Positions 36,748 through 45,303 of a stretch of DNA of 49,289 nucleotides are shown piece after piece. The position numbers and the translations under genes are program-made. Within the stretch, counting starts at the first letter, position 1; every line of letters begins with the position of its first letter. The notes under the pieces were generated by a model that ran no database searches, was not told the origin of the DNA, and saw only the letters and a program-made list of their open reading frames with translations. Source of the DNA: Rhodanobacter fulvus Jip2 (GTDB taxonomy: Bacteria > Pseudomonadota > Gammaproteobacteria > Xanthomonadales > Rhodanobacteraceae); contig NZ_AJXU01000068.1 in the NCBI RefSeq assembly GCF_000264315.1, positions 1 through 49,289 of the forward strand, read 5' to 3'.

Positions 36748-36764
36748 TCCATCTTATACGCCAC

Positions 36765-36789
36765 ATCAAATATTCGAAATTTTGTTGAT
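36765..36789. promoter_or_regulatory. Candidate LysR binding palindrome
   Basis: ATCAA (36765-36769) and TTGAT (36785-36789) flank an AT-rich centre with TTCGAA, in the divergent promoter region of the LysR and YeiH genes. It is the only AT-rich stretch there and a natural place for autoregulation. Prediction. Confidence 0.5.
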
Positions 36790-36831
36790 CGATGGCGGCG
36801 ACCACAATGCACGGGTTCCCACGGAATCCCC

Positions 36832-37863
36832 ATGCACGCCACCGCTTTTGCCCCCACGCATCCACGCACTGTTTTGCCCGGCCTGGCGCTGGCGGCGGCG
36901 ATCGCCGTGCTTGCGCTGCTGCTGGGTCGCTGCCTGCCGCTGATCGGCGGGCCGGTGTTCGGCATGGTGCTGGGCTTGCTGGTGCGCAGCGTGTTGGCGC
37001 CTGACGCGCGGTTTGTCCCGGGCATCACGTTTGCCAGCACCACCGTGCTGCAGGCGTCGATCATCGCGCTCGGCTTCGGGCTGAGTCTCGATCAGGTGGT
37101 GGCGACCGGCTTGCGTTCGCTTTCGGTCACCGTGGTCACCCTGAGCGTCGCTTTCTTCAGTGCGTGGGCGTTGGGCCGCTGGCTCGGCGTGCACGACAAA
37201 CTGAAGATCCTGGTCGGCGTGGGCACGGCGATCTGCGGTGCCTCGGCGATCGCCGCGGTAACGCCGATCATCCAGCCGGACGAACACGACACGGCCTACG
37301 CGATCTCCACCATTTTCCTGTTCAACATCGTAGCCGTGCTGCTGTTTCCGCTGCTTGGCCACCTGATGCACATGGGCGACCTGGGCTTTGGCCTGTGGGC
37401 CGGCACCGCCATCAACGACACCTCGTCGGTGGTCGCCGCCGGCTACAGTTTCAGCAAGGCCGCGGGCGACTACGCCACCATCGTGAAGCTCACCCGCGCC
37501 ACGCTGATCATTCCGGTGTGCCTGGTGCTGGCGCTGGTGGCGGCCGTTCGTGCGCGGCGACAGCGCCGGCTTCACGGGTCAGCCAGCCAGTTCAGCCTGC
37601 TGCGCATCTTTCCCTGGTTCATCCTGTGGTTTCTGGTGGCGTCGGCACTGCGCACGGCGGGGCTGATTCCCGCCGCGATCCAGCCCGACCTGCACCTGGC
37701 CGCGGAATACCTGATCGTGGTGGCGCTTGCCGCCATCGGCCTGTCGGCGAACCTGCGCAGGATGATCGCCAGCGGCCCGCGCCCGATCCTGCTGGGCCTG
37801 GGCGTGTGGATTGCGGTGGCGACGAGCAGCCTGCTGGTGCAGGTGATTACTCGCCAGCTATAG
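36832..37863 (+). CDS. YeiH/UPF0324 family putative sulfate-type membrane permease
   Basis: Protein of 343 aa from the ATG at 36832 with about ten membrane helices. Family motifs: LPLIGGPVFGMVLGLLVRS, LQASIIALGFGLSLDQV, ILVGVGTAICGASAIAAVTPII, LFNIVAVLLFPLLGHLMHM, FGLWAGTAINDTSSVVAAGYSFSKAAGDYATIVKLTRATLIIP. The family (PSE/YeiH) has no firmly established substrate; links to sulfur compounds come from its LysR partner. Here the partner is divergent at 35869. Confidence 0.9.
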   Translation: MHATAFAPTHPRTVLPGLALAAAIAVLALLLGRCLPLIGGPVFGMVLGLLVRSVLAPDARFVPGITFASTTVLQASIIALGFGLSLDQVVATGLRSLSVTVVTLSVAFFSAWALGRWLGVHDKLKILVGVGTAICGASAIAAVTPIIQPDEHDTAYAISTIFLFNIVAVLLFPLLGHLMHMGDLGFGLWAGTAINDTSSVVAAGYSFSKAAGDYATIVKLTRATLIIPVCLVLALVAAVRARRQRRLHGSASQFSLLRIFPWFILWFLVASALRTAGLIPAAIQPDLHLAAEYLIVVALAAIGLSANLRRMIASGPRPILLGLGVWIAVATSSLLVQVITRQL

Positions 37864-37871
37864 CGGCAAGC

Positions 37872-38567
37872 TCAGGCTTTGCCCTGCTCCACCAGGGTCA
37901 ACGCGACCTTGTCGCGCAGATAGACGGGCAAGGCCAGCTCGGGCGCCTGCGCGCGGCCGGCGTTGAATTCGGCCAGCGCCAGTTCGGCCACATGCGCGGC
38001 CTGCGGGTAACGGGCGCCATCGGCCGAGTGCAGGGTGCCGGTGAGGCGCTGGCTCAGTTCGGTGGCGTAGGTGGCCCAGCCGGTGCCGACCACCTGCCAC
38101 GCGGATGCCGCAGGCAGTTGCAGCGAATCGGCGGTGCAGATGCGCTCCTCGTCCAGCGCGATCAGGCCACCGTGACCATCGCGCCGATAGCTGGCCGCAT
38201 AGATCTCGCCCATGCGTGCATCGATCACCGCCAGGATCGCCGTCGCCCCGCCCTCTTCCGGCGCCTCCAGCGCCAATGCGGCCAGCGAGGAAATGGTGAT
38301 GACCGGCAGGTCCAGCCCCAGCGCCATCCCTTGTGCCAGCGACACGCCCAGCCGCACGCCGGTGAACGCGCCGGGGCCGCGGCCCACGGCGATGGCATCC
38401 AGCGCGTGGCGATCGATGCCGGCCTCGGCCAGCAAGGCGTCGGCCATCGGCAGCACCAGCTCGGTGTGGCGACGCGGCGCGATCTCGCTGCGGGCGATCA
38501 ACTCCTGGCCGTGGATCAACGCAACGGAACAGGCTTCGGTGGCGGTTTCTATCGCGAGCAGATTCAT
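37872..38567 (-). CDS. tsaB: tRNA threonylcarbamoyladenosine biosynthesis protein TsaB
   Basis: Protein of 231 aa with the ASKHA fold: MNLLAIETATEACSVAL, RRHTELVLPMADALLAEAGI, VGRGPGAFTGVRLGVSLAQGMALGLDLPVI and VIDARMGEIYAASY. TsaB dimerises with TsaD and, with TsaE, makes t6A at position 37 of ANN-decoding tRNAs. The start overlaps the stop of creD by 4 bases (ATGA), so the two are co-transcribed although functionally unrelated. Confidence 0.95.
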   Translation of the reverse strand: MNLLAIETATEACSVALIHGQELIARSEIAPRRHTELVLPMADALLAEAGIDRHALDAIAVGRGPGAFTGVRLGVSLAQGMALGLDLPVITISSLAALALEAPEEGGATAILAVIDARMGEIYAASYRRDGHGGLIALDEERICTADSLQLPAASAWQVVGTGWATYATELSQRLTGTLHSADGARYPQAAHVAELALAEFNAGRAQAPELALPVYLRDKVALTLVEQGKA

Positions 38568-39922
38568 GATCGCTCCATGATAGCGGCTGGCGCTTCGACC
38601 GACGCAGCCGCTGTCGGGATGCTCGCGTACCAGTCGATGCGGCGGGTCAGGTACATCATCAACGCCACCGTCGCCAGCAGCACCAGCGCGCCGATCAGCA
38701 GCGCGTACTGTTCGGCCGCGATCAGCCCGTACAGCATCGCGTAGATCAGCCCCAGCACGCCGCCCAGCAGTGCGCCGGCACGCCGGGCTCGCAGCACCGC
38801 CATGGCGTAGCCGCCCACCATCAGCACCACGGCGGTGGCGGCCAGCGCGTAGGCCGGGCCGAAACCGATCTGTTCGGACAGCGCCAGCAGCACCACGTAG
38901 AACGTGGCCAGCGCCGCGCCCACCAGCAGGTATTGCACCGGATGCACGCGCAGCCGCTTGAGCACCTCGAACAGGAAGAACGCCACGAAGGTCATCGCGA
39001 TGAACAGCAGGCCGTATTTCCCCGCGCGCACGTTGCGCTGGTACACGTCGACCGGCTGGTACAACTGCACGCCGAAGGTCGATGCCTGCAGGGCATCGCT
39101 CACCCCGGCATCGCCATCACTCCAGTGCTGGCCGTAGCTGCGGTTGAGATCCAGCAGATGCCAGTGCGCACTGAAACCGTCGGCGTCGATGGTGTGTGCC
39201 AGCGGCAATGCGGCACCAATGAAGCCGGGATCGCTCCACGGCGCACGCATGGTCACGTCGGTGCTGCGCGCCAGCGGCAGCAACTGCAGCGCTTCGGTGC
39301 CGGCCAGCTTCAGCACGATCTGCACGTCGATCGGCTGGTCGCCCAGCGTGTCGAGGTCGACCGGCACCACCACGGTCGGCCAGCGACCCAGCCGGTCGGC
39401 CGAGGATTCGAAGCGGGCCGAATGGCCGTTGACGCGCCATTCGGAAATTTTCTGCAGGCCGCGCAGATCACCGACCGGCAACCGCAGCTCGGCTTTTCCA
39501 CCCTGCCACGACGCATCGCTGGCGTGGCGATACTGGGCGACGTCCTGCGCCCGAAATTGCGCAGCGAGTGTCACCGTGGCGACAAACACCGGCGCGCTGT
39601 AGATGCCATAGCTGCGCGTGGTCACCACCATCGCCACGTCCTGCTTCAGCGTATCGGCCAGCACGCTTTCGCTGCCGGTCTGCCAGCGTGGCGTCAGCTG
39701 CCCTTCCACCGCCACCTGGCGCAGCGTCGGCACCACCAGTACCGGCCCGCCGATGACCTGCTTGCCGCCCCAGCCCTGCGCGATCTGGCTGATCGCATCG
39801 CTGCGCAATTGCTGGCGTTCGCTCACCAGCTCGCGCACCTGCAGCAGCGGTATCGTCATCAGCAAGGCCAGCGCGCCGATGCCCAGCACCTTGGCGGTGA
39901 CGGTCTGTGTCCATTTGCCCAT
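38564..39922 (-). CDS. creD: Inner-membrane protein CreD
   Basis: Protein of 452 aa. One membrane helix near residues 12-30 (VLGIGALALLMTIPLLQV), then a periplasmic domain of about 270 residues with RSYGIYSAPVFVATVTL and WSDPGFIGAALPLAHTID, then five to six C-terminal helices beginning near YGLLFIAMTFVAFFLFEVLKRLRVHPVQYLLVGAALATFYVVLLALSEQIGF. CreD responds to the CreBC two-component system and is linked to envelope stress and beta-lactam response in Pseudomonas and Stenotrophomonas; creBC are not in the window. Confidence 0.93.
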   Translation of the reverse strand: MGKWTQTVTAKVLGIGALALLMTIPLLQVRELVSERQQLRSDAISQIAQGWGGKQVIGGPVLVVPTLRQVAVEGQLTPRWQTGSESVLADTLKQDVAMVVTTRSYGIYSAPVFVATVTLAAQFRAQDVAQYRHASDASWQGGKAELRLPVGDLRGLQKISEWRVNGHSARFESSADRLGRWPTVVVPVDLDTLGDQPIDVQIVLKLAGTEALQLLPLARSTDVTMRAPWSDPGFIGAALPLAHTIDADGFSAHWHLLDLNRSYGQHWSDGDAGVSDALQASTFGVQLYQPVDVYQRNVRAGKYGLLFIAMTFVAFFLFEVLKRLRVHPVQYLLVGAALATFYVVLLALSEQIGFGPAYALAATAVVLMVGGYAMAVLRARRAGALLGGVLGLIYAMLYGLIAAEQYALLIGALVLLATVALMMYLTRRIDWYASIPTAAASVEAPAAIMERS

Positions 39923-40056
39923 GTCGCGGCACTCCCTTGATCGGAGCGTCGATCACAACAGCGCCGGCGGCGCCGCAGCGGGCAGGCAGGGGCGAAATGC
40001 GGGCGGACAGACGGCGATGGCCTGTCCGCGGTGGTGGGTCAAATCACGCGACGCAG

Positions 40057-42180
40057 CTACGGGCGCCGCGTCACACCGACCAACCGATGCACGGGCGCGC
40101 TCGCGTACAGCTTCCACTCCAGCAGCCGCACGGCGCGCTGATCAGCCGGCGGAGTGAACAGCACGCGGAACCGGCGTGCCGTCACCGGCGCCCAGCCAAG
40201 CGCATTCACGCCATTGGCCAGCGGTTTGCCGACCGGCTCGCTGCTGACCGCGTGCCAGGCGCCGTCCTTGAAATACTGGATGGCGTAGGACGCGGGCGCG
40301 GCGAAATGCGTGGCGTCGTCGAGGAAGAAGATTTGCGAAGAAGCGATCGTGGTCGGCGTTCCGAAATCAAGCGCGTACCACTGCGGCTTGTCTGCGGCGC
40401 CCTGCGTGGTCCAGCCTTCCTGGATCTGCGGGAAGAACCACAGGCGCCCGTCGATGCTCTGCCGCAGGACTTTCTTGTCATCGCCATTCACCGACGCCGA
40501 CGGCTGGGGAAAACCGTCGCCGACGAGGTTCACCGCCAGGTCGACATGACGCGTCACCGGCGGCAACGGCGCCTGATCGATCGGCGCCGTGAGGCGCGCA
40601 AGCACGGGCGATGACGCCACCTTGCGACCGTCGATGAACACCTGCAGCCCCGCACCGCGGTGATAGTGGCTGCCATCGCGGTCGTACAGCACCGAAACCA
40701 GGTGGCCGTGATACGGCGCGTTCTCCAGCGCAAACCAGGCCATGGCGTTGGGATCGGAAGCGTCGCGCGGCAGCAGCGGATTGACCTCGAGCACGTTGTC
40801 CGCGCGCGGGCGAATGCCGACCAGGCCGGTGATGATCAGGTCGTCGTAGGCGGAGTGGTAATAGTGGTGGCTGCGCGGCAGGCCGACGATGGGCTTGCCG
40901 GTGGCCGGGTCGTAGTCTTCCTGGATATCGGGATGACCGTCGACGTAATGCAGCTCGGTGTACTGCTTCAGCAGCGACATGTAGTCGGCGCGGGTGATCA
41001 CCGTCTGACTGGTGCTGTTGAGCAGGTTGGCCAGCCCGATCAGCGCCTGCGTGGTCTGGAACGGCCAGACCGGTCCGTTCCACTGGCATTCGCGCAGACC
41101 GGTAGCCTCGTCGTAGCGGTATTGCTGCATGTAATGCTTGTAGCTGGGCTCGACCGTGCGCAAGCCGTAGGGCCCGCGCAGTTGATCGGCCTTCAGCGCG
41201 TGCGCCCACGCCACCGCGTATTTCGGATCGTCGACCAGCCCGAACGTCCACGGCGTATAGCCGGCCAATTCGCGGCCACCGACCGGGTCCCAGTAATGCA
41301 CGAAGCTGTTGTCGACCTTGTAGCGGTCGATGAAGTGATCCAGTTCCGCGCTCCACAGGTGCTGTTCGACATGGCGGCGCAGGTCGTCCGCCCTGGCCGC
41401 GTATCGGCTGGCGCTGGTGTCGTCGCCGGCCAGTGCCGCCAGCCGGCTGATGGCGCGGGCGTTGGCGAACATGTAGCTGTTGATCGAGGGGCGGAACGCG
41501 TCCCCGCCCCGGAAACCATCCTTGCCGCCGCTGGCGTCGATCGAGGCGATCGAGTACTCGGTGGCGTCCAGCAGGGGTTCGATCCAGTACAGGTGCTTGT
41601 CGAAATCGTAGTGGTCGTCCCACAGGTTGTAGGTCTGCTCCATCGAGGGCAGGAAGCGGGTGGCGAACGCCGCGTCGCCGTCCACTTCATAACGCTGCCA
41701 GGTGGCATCCGCGATGGATTCGGAGAAGTGCCGGTTGTTGCCGCCGCCGGTCCACAGGTAACTGATCCAGTCGTCCAGATAGCTGCGGTCGCGAAGCCAG
41801 CGGCCGTCGTAGATGGGAAAGATCGCCGAATCGTTGAGCGTGGAATAGGGGTCGCGATCCCACGTCATGTCCTGCAGGAACTCGGTGAACAGATTCCCCT
41901 GCGCACCCACCGCGCGGATATGCGCGCGAAACACTTCCCAGCGGTAGTAGTAGATCTGGTTGGTTTTCGCGTCCGGGGAATCGAAGAACGGGATGTTGTT
42001 TTCGTACCAGGGCGCGTCATTGCCGAAGTAACGCCGGGCGATGGCCGTCTGCGGAAGCATCGTCGGAACACTGTCGGCCGCGACGACCGGCGTGGATCGC
42101 GCAGCACCGCCGTCGTTCATCCCCCCGGCCCACAGCGCAAACGGTACCCATGCAGATACAAGAAGAACGGCCAGGCGCAT
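40057..42180 (-). CDS. Secreted six-hairpin glycoside hydrolase (MGH1/GH63-like)
   Basis: Protein of 707 aa from the ATG at 42180, with GGGGA upstream; an ATG 12 bases earlier also fits. Signal peptide MRLAVLLVSAWVPFALWA. The main part reads as an (alpha/alpha)6 barrel of the mannosylglycerate hydrolase/GH63 type: TWDRDPYSTLND, YLWTGGGNNRHFSESIADATWQRYEVDGD, LRECQWNGPVWPFQTTQALIGLANLL and SHHYYHSAYDDLIITGLVGI. The C-terminal 230 residues are beta-sandwich-like (WYALDFGTPTTIASSQIFFLDD, FKDGAWHAV), perhaps carbohydrate-binding F5/8-type. Substrate is unknown. It is a lone gene without sugar uptake partners. Confidence 0.85.
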   Translation of the reverse strand: MRLAVLLVSAWVPFALWAGGMNDGGAARSTPVVAADSVPTMLPQTAIARRYFGNDAPWYENNIPFFDSPDAKTNQIYYYRWEVFRAHIRAVGAQGNLFTEFLQDMTWDRDPYSTLNDSAIFPIYDGRWLRDRSYLDDWISYLWTGGGNNRHFSESIADATWQRYEVDGDAAFATRFLPSMEQTYNLWDDHYDFDKHLYWIEPLLDATEYSIASIDASGGKDGFRGGDAFRPSINSYMFANARAISRLAALAGDDTSASRYAARADDLRRHVEQHLWSAELDHFIDRYKVDNSFVHYWDPVGGRELAGYTPWTFGLVDDPKYAVAWAHALKADQLRGPYGLRTVEPSYKHYMQQYRYDEATGLRECQWNGPVWPFQTTQALIGLANLLNSTSQTVITRADYMSLLKQYTELHYVDGHPDIQEDYDPATGKPIVGLPRSHHYYHSAYDDLIITGLVGIRPRADNVLEVNPLLPRDASDPNAMAWFALENAPYHGHLVSVLYDRDGSHYHRGAGLQVFIDGRKVASSPVLARLTAPIDQAPLPPVTRHVDLAVNLVGDGFPQPSASVNGDDKKVLRQSIDGRLWFFPQIQEGWTTQGAADKPQWYALDFGTPTTIASSQIFFLDDATHFAAPASYAIQYFKDGAWHAVSSEPVGKPLANGVNALGWAPVTARRFRVLFTPPADQRAVRLLEWKLYASAPVHRLVGVTRRP

Positions 42181-42358
42181 GAAGATCCCCATGAATGATT
42201 TGCCGCGCGGCGGCAGCGGTTGGCGAAACGCGGCGGATGCCGCCACAGCGTGAAGTCGAACGGCCACAACCGCATCGACCTTCGATTCTATGTCCCCTGC
42301 CCGCGAAACCGCGAGAAGGGACGTCGCAAAACGCACCTGCCCCGCGGCCATCGGCGCT

Positions 42359-43171
42359 TCACGCTGCGTCTTCCAATGCAGCCTGCGCCGCATGGGGCAG
42401 ACCGAACGCAAACGAATCCATCGACAGCACGCCGTAGGTCATGCCGCCCTCGACCAGCCGCGGCGCGTCCGTATCGGCGCTGGCGCCCATGGCCACCAGC
42501 AGCGGCAGGTAGTGTTCCTCGGTGGGATGTGCACGCTCGGCGTGCGGTGCGCGGCGGCGGTAATCCATCAGCGCATCGACATCGCGCGCGGCCACCGCCT
42601 CGCGAACCCAGTCCACGAATTCCTGCGCGTACTCCGGGTTGCGGATGTGCTGGCGGAATTCGTACAGGTTGTGGGTAAGGCTGCCGGAACCGATCACCAG
42701 CACGCCGCGCTGGCGCAGCGGCGCCAGCGCCTGGCCCAGCCGCAACGCGCCGGCCGCATCGATGTGCTGCGGCAGCGACACCTGGAACACCGGCACGTCG
42801 GCGCGCGGAAACAGGTAGCGCAGCGGCACCCATGCACCGTGGTCGAGGCCGCGGCGTTCGTCGAGCGCCACCTCGAAGCCGGCGTCCGAAAGCAGCCGCG
42901 CGGCACCCTGCGCCACCGCCGACGCGCCTGGCGCGGGGTACTGCAACTGGTACAGCGGCGCGGGGAAGCCGCCGAAATCGTGGATCGTTTCCGGCGCGGC
43001 ACTGCTGCCCACGCGCACGCCCCGGGTCTGCCAGTGCGGCGATACCACCAGCACGGCGGTGATGTCCGTCAACGACTCACCCATGGCGCGCAGATTCGGA
43101 CCGAGCAGGCCCGGCTCCAGCGCGAACATCGGCGAGCCGTGGGAGATGAAGAGCGAGGGGGCGGTCGTCAT
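42359..43171 (-). CDS. ygiD: Class III extradiol ring-cleavage dioxygenase (4,5-DOPA dioxygenase type)
   Basis: Protein of 270 aa from the ATG at 43171. DODA-family motifs: SLFISHGSPMFAL and VVSPHWQTRG supply metal-binding His residues, HDFGGFPAPLYQLQYPAPG, GLDHGAWVPLRYLFP, and VIGSGSLTHNLYEF. YgiD of E. coli opens the ring of DOPA with a non-haem metal; the natural substrate here is unknown. Downstream of doxX on the same strand with a 64-base gap, and near a LysR gene, a set often seen for aromatic or quinone detoxification. Confidence 0.9.
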   Translation of the reverse strand: MTTAPSLFISHGSPMFALEPGLLGPNLRAMGESLTDITAVLVVSPHWQTRGVRVGSSAAPETIHDFGGFPAPLYQLQYPAPGASAVAQGAARLLSDAGFEVALDERRGLDHGAWVPLRYLFPRADVPVFQVSLPQHIDAAGALRLGQALAPLRQRGVLVIGSGSLTHNLYEFRQHIRNPEYAQEFVDWVREAVAARDVDALMDYRRRAPHAERAHPTEEHYLPLLVAMGASADTDAPRLVEGGMTYGVLSMDSFAFGLPHAAQAALEDAA

Positions 43172-43235
43172 GGCGTTTTCTCCACAGACGGCGGGCGCAA
43201 CGGCGCCCGCCGGGTTGAACTGCAGGTTGCGGAAC

Positions 43236-43625
43236 TCAGGCGCTGCGGCGCTTGGCCCACAGGTGATCGAGGCTGAACGCGCCGGCGCCGTGGGCGGCAA
43301 GCATCAGGAAGCCACCGGCCATCGCCACGTTCTTCCAGAAGTTGATCGCCTGCGCGGCGTCGCCGAGATTGGCGTGGAACAGCGCGGCACTGGCCAGCGA
43401 GAACGCGGCAAGCGCCAGCGCGATCCAGCGCGTGAACACGCCACCGAGAATGGCCAGGCCACCGCCCAGTTCCAGCGCGATCACCAGCGGCAGCAAGGCG
43501 CCGGGCACGCCCATCGCCTCCATGTATTGCTGGGTGCCGGCGTAGCCGGCGATCTTGCCCCAGCCGGAGATGATGAAAACAAGCGAGAGGCCGATGCGGC
43601 CGAACAGTGCGAGCGAAGCGTTCAT
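43236..43625 (-). CDS. DoxX family membrane protein
   Basis: Protein of 129 aa from the ATG at 43625; AAGGA lies 7 bases before it, while the ATG two codons earlier has almost no spacing. Four membrane helices: FGRIGLSLVFIISGWGKI with the SGxxK motif, LLPLVIALELGGGLAILGG, IALALAAFSLASAALF, and FLMLAAHGAGAFSLD. DoxX/YphA proteins are small membrane proteins tied to quinone or thiol redox. It heads a two-gene leftward unit with the dioxygenase, divergent from a LysR regulator. Confidence 0.9.
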   Translation of the reverse strand: MNASLALFGRIGLSLVFIISGWGKIAGYAGTQQYMEAMGVPGALLPLVIALELGGGLAILGGVFTRWIALALAAFSLASAALFHANLGDAAQAINFWKNVAMAGGFLMLAAHGAGAFSLDHLWAKRRSA

Positions 43626-43754
43626 GGGCATTCCTTGATGAGCGGATGGGTTGGGAAACGAGTTGATGGGAGATACTCTATTAGCCAAACCAATGCCGAT
43701 AAACTGGCCTCGCGTTGACTAACTGTCCCGAATAACGAGACAAAAGAAGACATC

Positions 43755-44663
43755 GTGGACAAATTCCAGGAAATGGCCAGCTTCGTCGCGGTGGTCGACG
43801 CGGGCAGCTTCGTCGGCGCCGCAGACGCGATCGGCTTGTCCAAGGCGGCGGTATCGCGGCATGTCGGCGAACTCGAACAGCGCCTGGGCGCGCGCCTGTT
43901 GCACCGGACCACGCGGCGGTTGTCACTGACCGACGATGGCCAGCTGTTCTACGCCCGCGCGAAAGAGATGCTGGCCGCGGTCGACGAAGCGGAATCGGAA
44001 ATCAGCTCGCGCAGCGGCGAGCCCAGCGGCATGCTGCGCGTCAATGCGCCGCTCACCTTCGGCGTGCTGCACCTGGCCCCGCTGTGGGGGTGCTTCGCGC
44101 AGCTGTATCCGAAAGTATCGCTGGACATCGAACTGAGCGACCGCGTCGTCGACCTCGTCGAAGAGGGTTACGACCTGGCCATACGCATCACCAACCTGCC
44201 CAGCTCGCAACTGGTCAGCCGGCAACTCGCCACCACCCGCATGATCTGCTGCGCATCACCGGACTACCTCGCGCAACACGGCACGCCCACGCACCCCGCC
44301 GAACTGGCCCAGCACGACGTCATCTCCTACAGCTACTTCGCCGCCCGCGACGAATGGACCTTCACCGCCCCCGACGACAGTCCCGTCGTGGTGCGCACCC
44401 ACGCGCGCATCCACGCCAACAACGGCGACACCTGCCGCGCCGCCGCGCTCGACCATCAGGGCATCATCCTGCAACCGGACTTCATCATCGCCGACGACCT
44501 GCGCCGCGGCGACCTGATCGAGCTGCTGCCAACCTGGCGCACGATGACCCTGGGCATCCACGCGGTCTATCCATCGCGCAAGCACTTGCCGATCAAGACG
44601 CGGAGGCTGGTGGATTTCCTGGTCGAGGCGTTTGCGGTGCCGGGGTGGGATGTGGCGCGGTGA
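43755..44663 (+). CDS. LysR-family regulator, divergent from doxX-ygiD
   Basis: Protein of 302 aa from a GTG start. The winged helix is clear (MDKFQEMASFVAVVDAGSFVGAADAIGLSKAAVSRHVGELEQRLGARLLHRTTRRLSLTDDG); the effector domain begins near SGMLRVNAPLTFGVLHLAPL. It belongs to the CrgA/DmlR-like branch that commonly represses adjacent redox or ring-cleavage genes in response to aromatic or quinone compounds. The 129-base gap to doxX contains AT-rich sequence where the operator should lie. Confidence 0.92.
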   Translation: MDKFQEMASFVAVVDAGSFVGAADAIGLSKAAVSRHVGELEQRLGARLLHRTTRRLSLTDDGQLFYARAKEMLAAVDEAESEISSRSGEPSGMLRVNAPLTFGVLHLAPLWGCFAQLYPKVSLDIELSDRVVDLVEEGYDLAIRITNLPSSQLVSRQLATTRMICCASPDYLAQHGTPTHPAELAQHDVISYSYFAARDEWTFTAPDDSPVVVRTHARIHANNGDTCRAAALDHQGIILQPDFIIADDLRRGDLIELLPTWRTMTLGIHAVYPSRKHLPIKTRRLVDFLVEAFAVPGWDVAR

Positions 44664-45303
44664 TCGCGCTTCTCCTGCGTAGTCCCCACCTGTAGGAGCG
44701 CACCCTGTGCGCACGATGCTCTCGCTCTGCCGTAGGGAGAGCACTGTCCGCTGGCTTCCCCGCATGTCACCTCGTGCCCATCAAATCCTCACGGGTGCTC
44801 GCAAGCGATGCTTCTGCCACGTTGCTTCGCTTCAATCCAAAGTATTTGAAGCGAAGAGCTTTCGTCCTCCTTCGGAGGGCGAGGTACTTCTCTTTTGCTT
44901 GTCCAAAAGAGAAGTACCCAAGAGAAAACGACACCCCGCTTGGCGCTTGCCGGACTCCTGTCCGGCAAGTCCGTGAGCCGGGGCCGGGCTTTTCGACAGC
45001 ACATCCATGTGCTGGCGAAAAGGCATCGACATCCCTGTCGATGCCCGCTACGCGGCCTGTCGACCCCGACTCACCGCCGCACAGGGGCCCCGGGTAGAGC
45101 AGCGGGCCATCCTGGCCCGCACTCGGTGCGCAACCGCTGCGCGGTTGCGAGAGCCAGAACCGGTAGCACCGGATGGATGTTTCGTACGGACGTACGTCCG
45201 CTCTCGGCCAAGAGCAGTCATTCAGGGTCAGTGTCGTTGGCGCACGGTGCTGCTCTGGAGTGTCCGCGACATCAGGGTAGGACCCCGGGCCTCCGTTAAG
45301 GTC
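44664..45303. repeat. Hairpin-rich repeat region left of the defence island
   Basis: No gene is seen. Consecutive perfect hairpins occur: 44698-44712 (GCGCAC-CCT-GTGCGC, in a REP-like GTAGGAGCG context), 44825-44856 (11-bp stem), 44866-44878, 44883-44918 (15-bp stem with loop CTTGTC), the repeat copy 44938-45123, 45129-45149 (CGCAACCG/CGGTTGCG) and a 14-bp palindrome at 45187-45200. The region runs up to the end of the ATPase gene at 45304. Confidence 0.85.
44938..45123 (+). repeat. Left copy of structured inverted repeat
   Basis: Begins CGCTTGGCG and ends GGCCCGCACT. Contains hairpins at 44946-44969 (loop TCCT), 44989-45022 (outer stem CTTTTCG/CGAAAAG, inner CAGCACAT/ATGTGCTG), 45022-45045 (GGCATCGACA-TCCC-TGTCGATGCC) and 45102-45120 (GCGGGCCA-TCC-TGGCCCGC). 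Linkers are nearly identical to the right copy at 49103-49289, which is in the opposite orientation. Confidence 0.9.
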
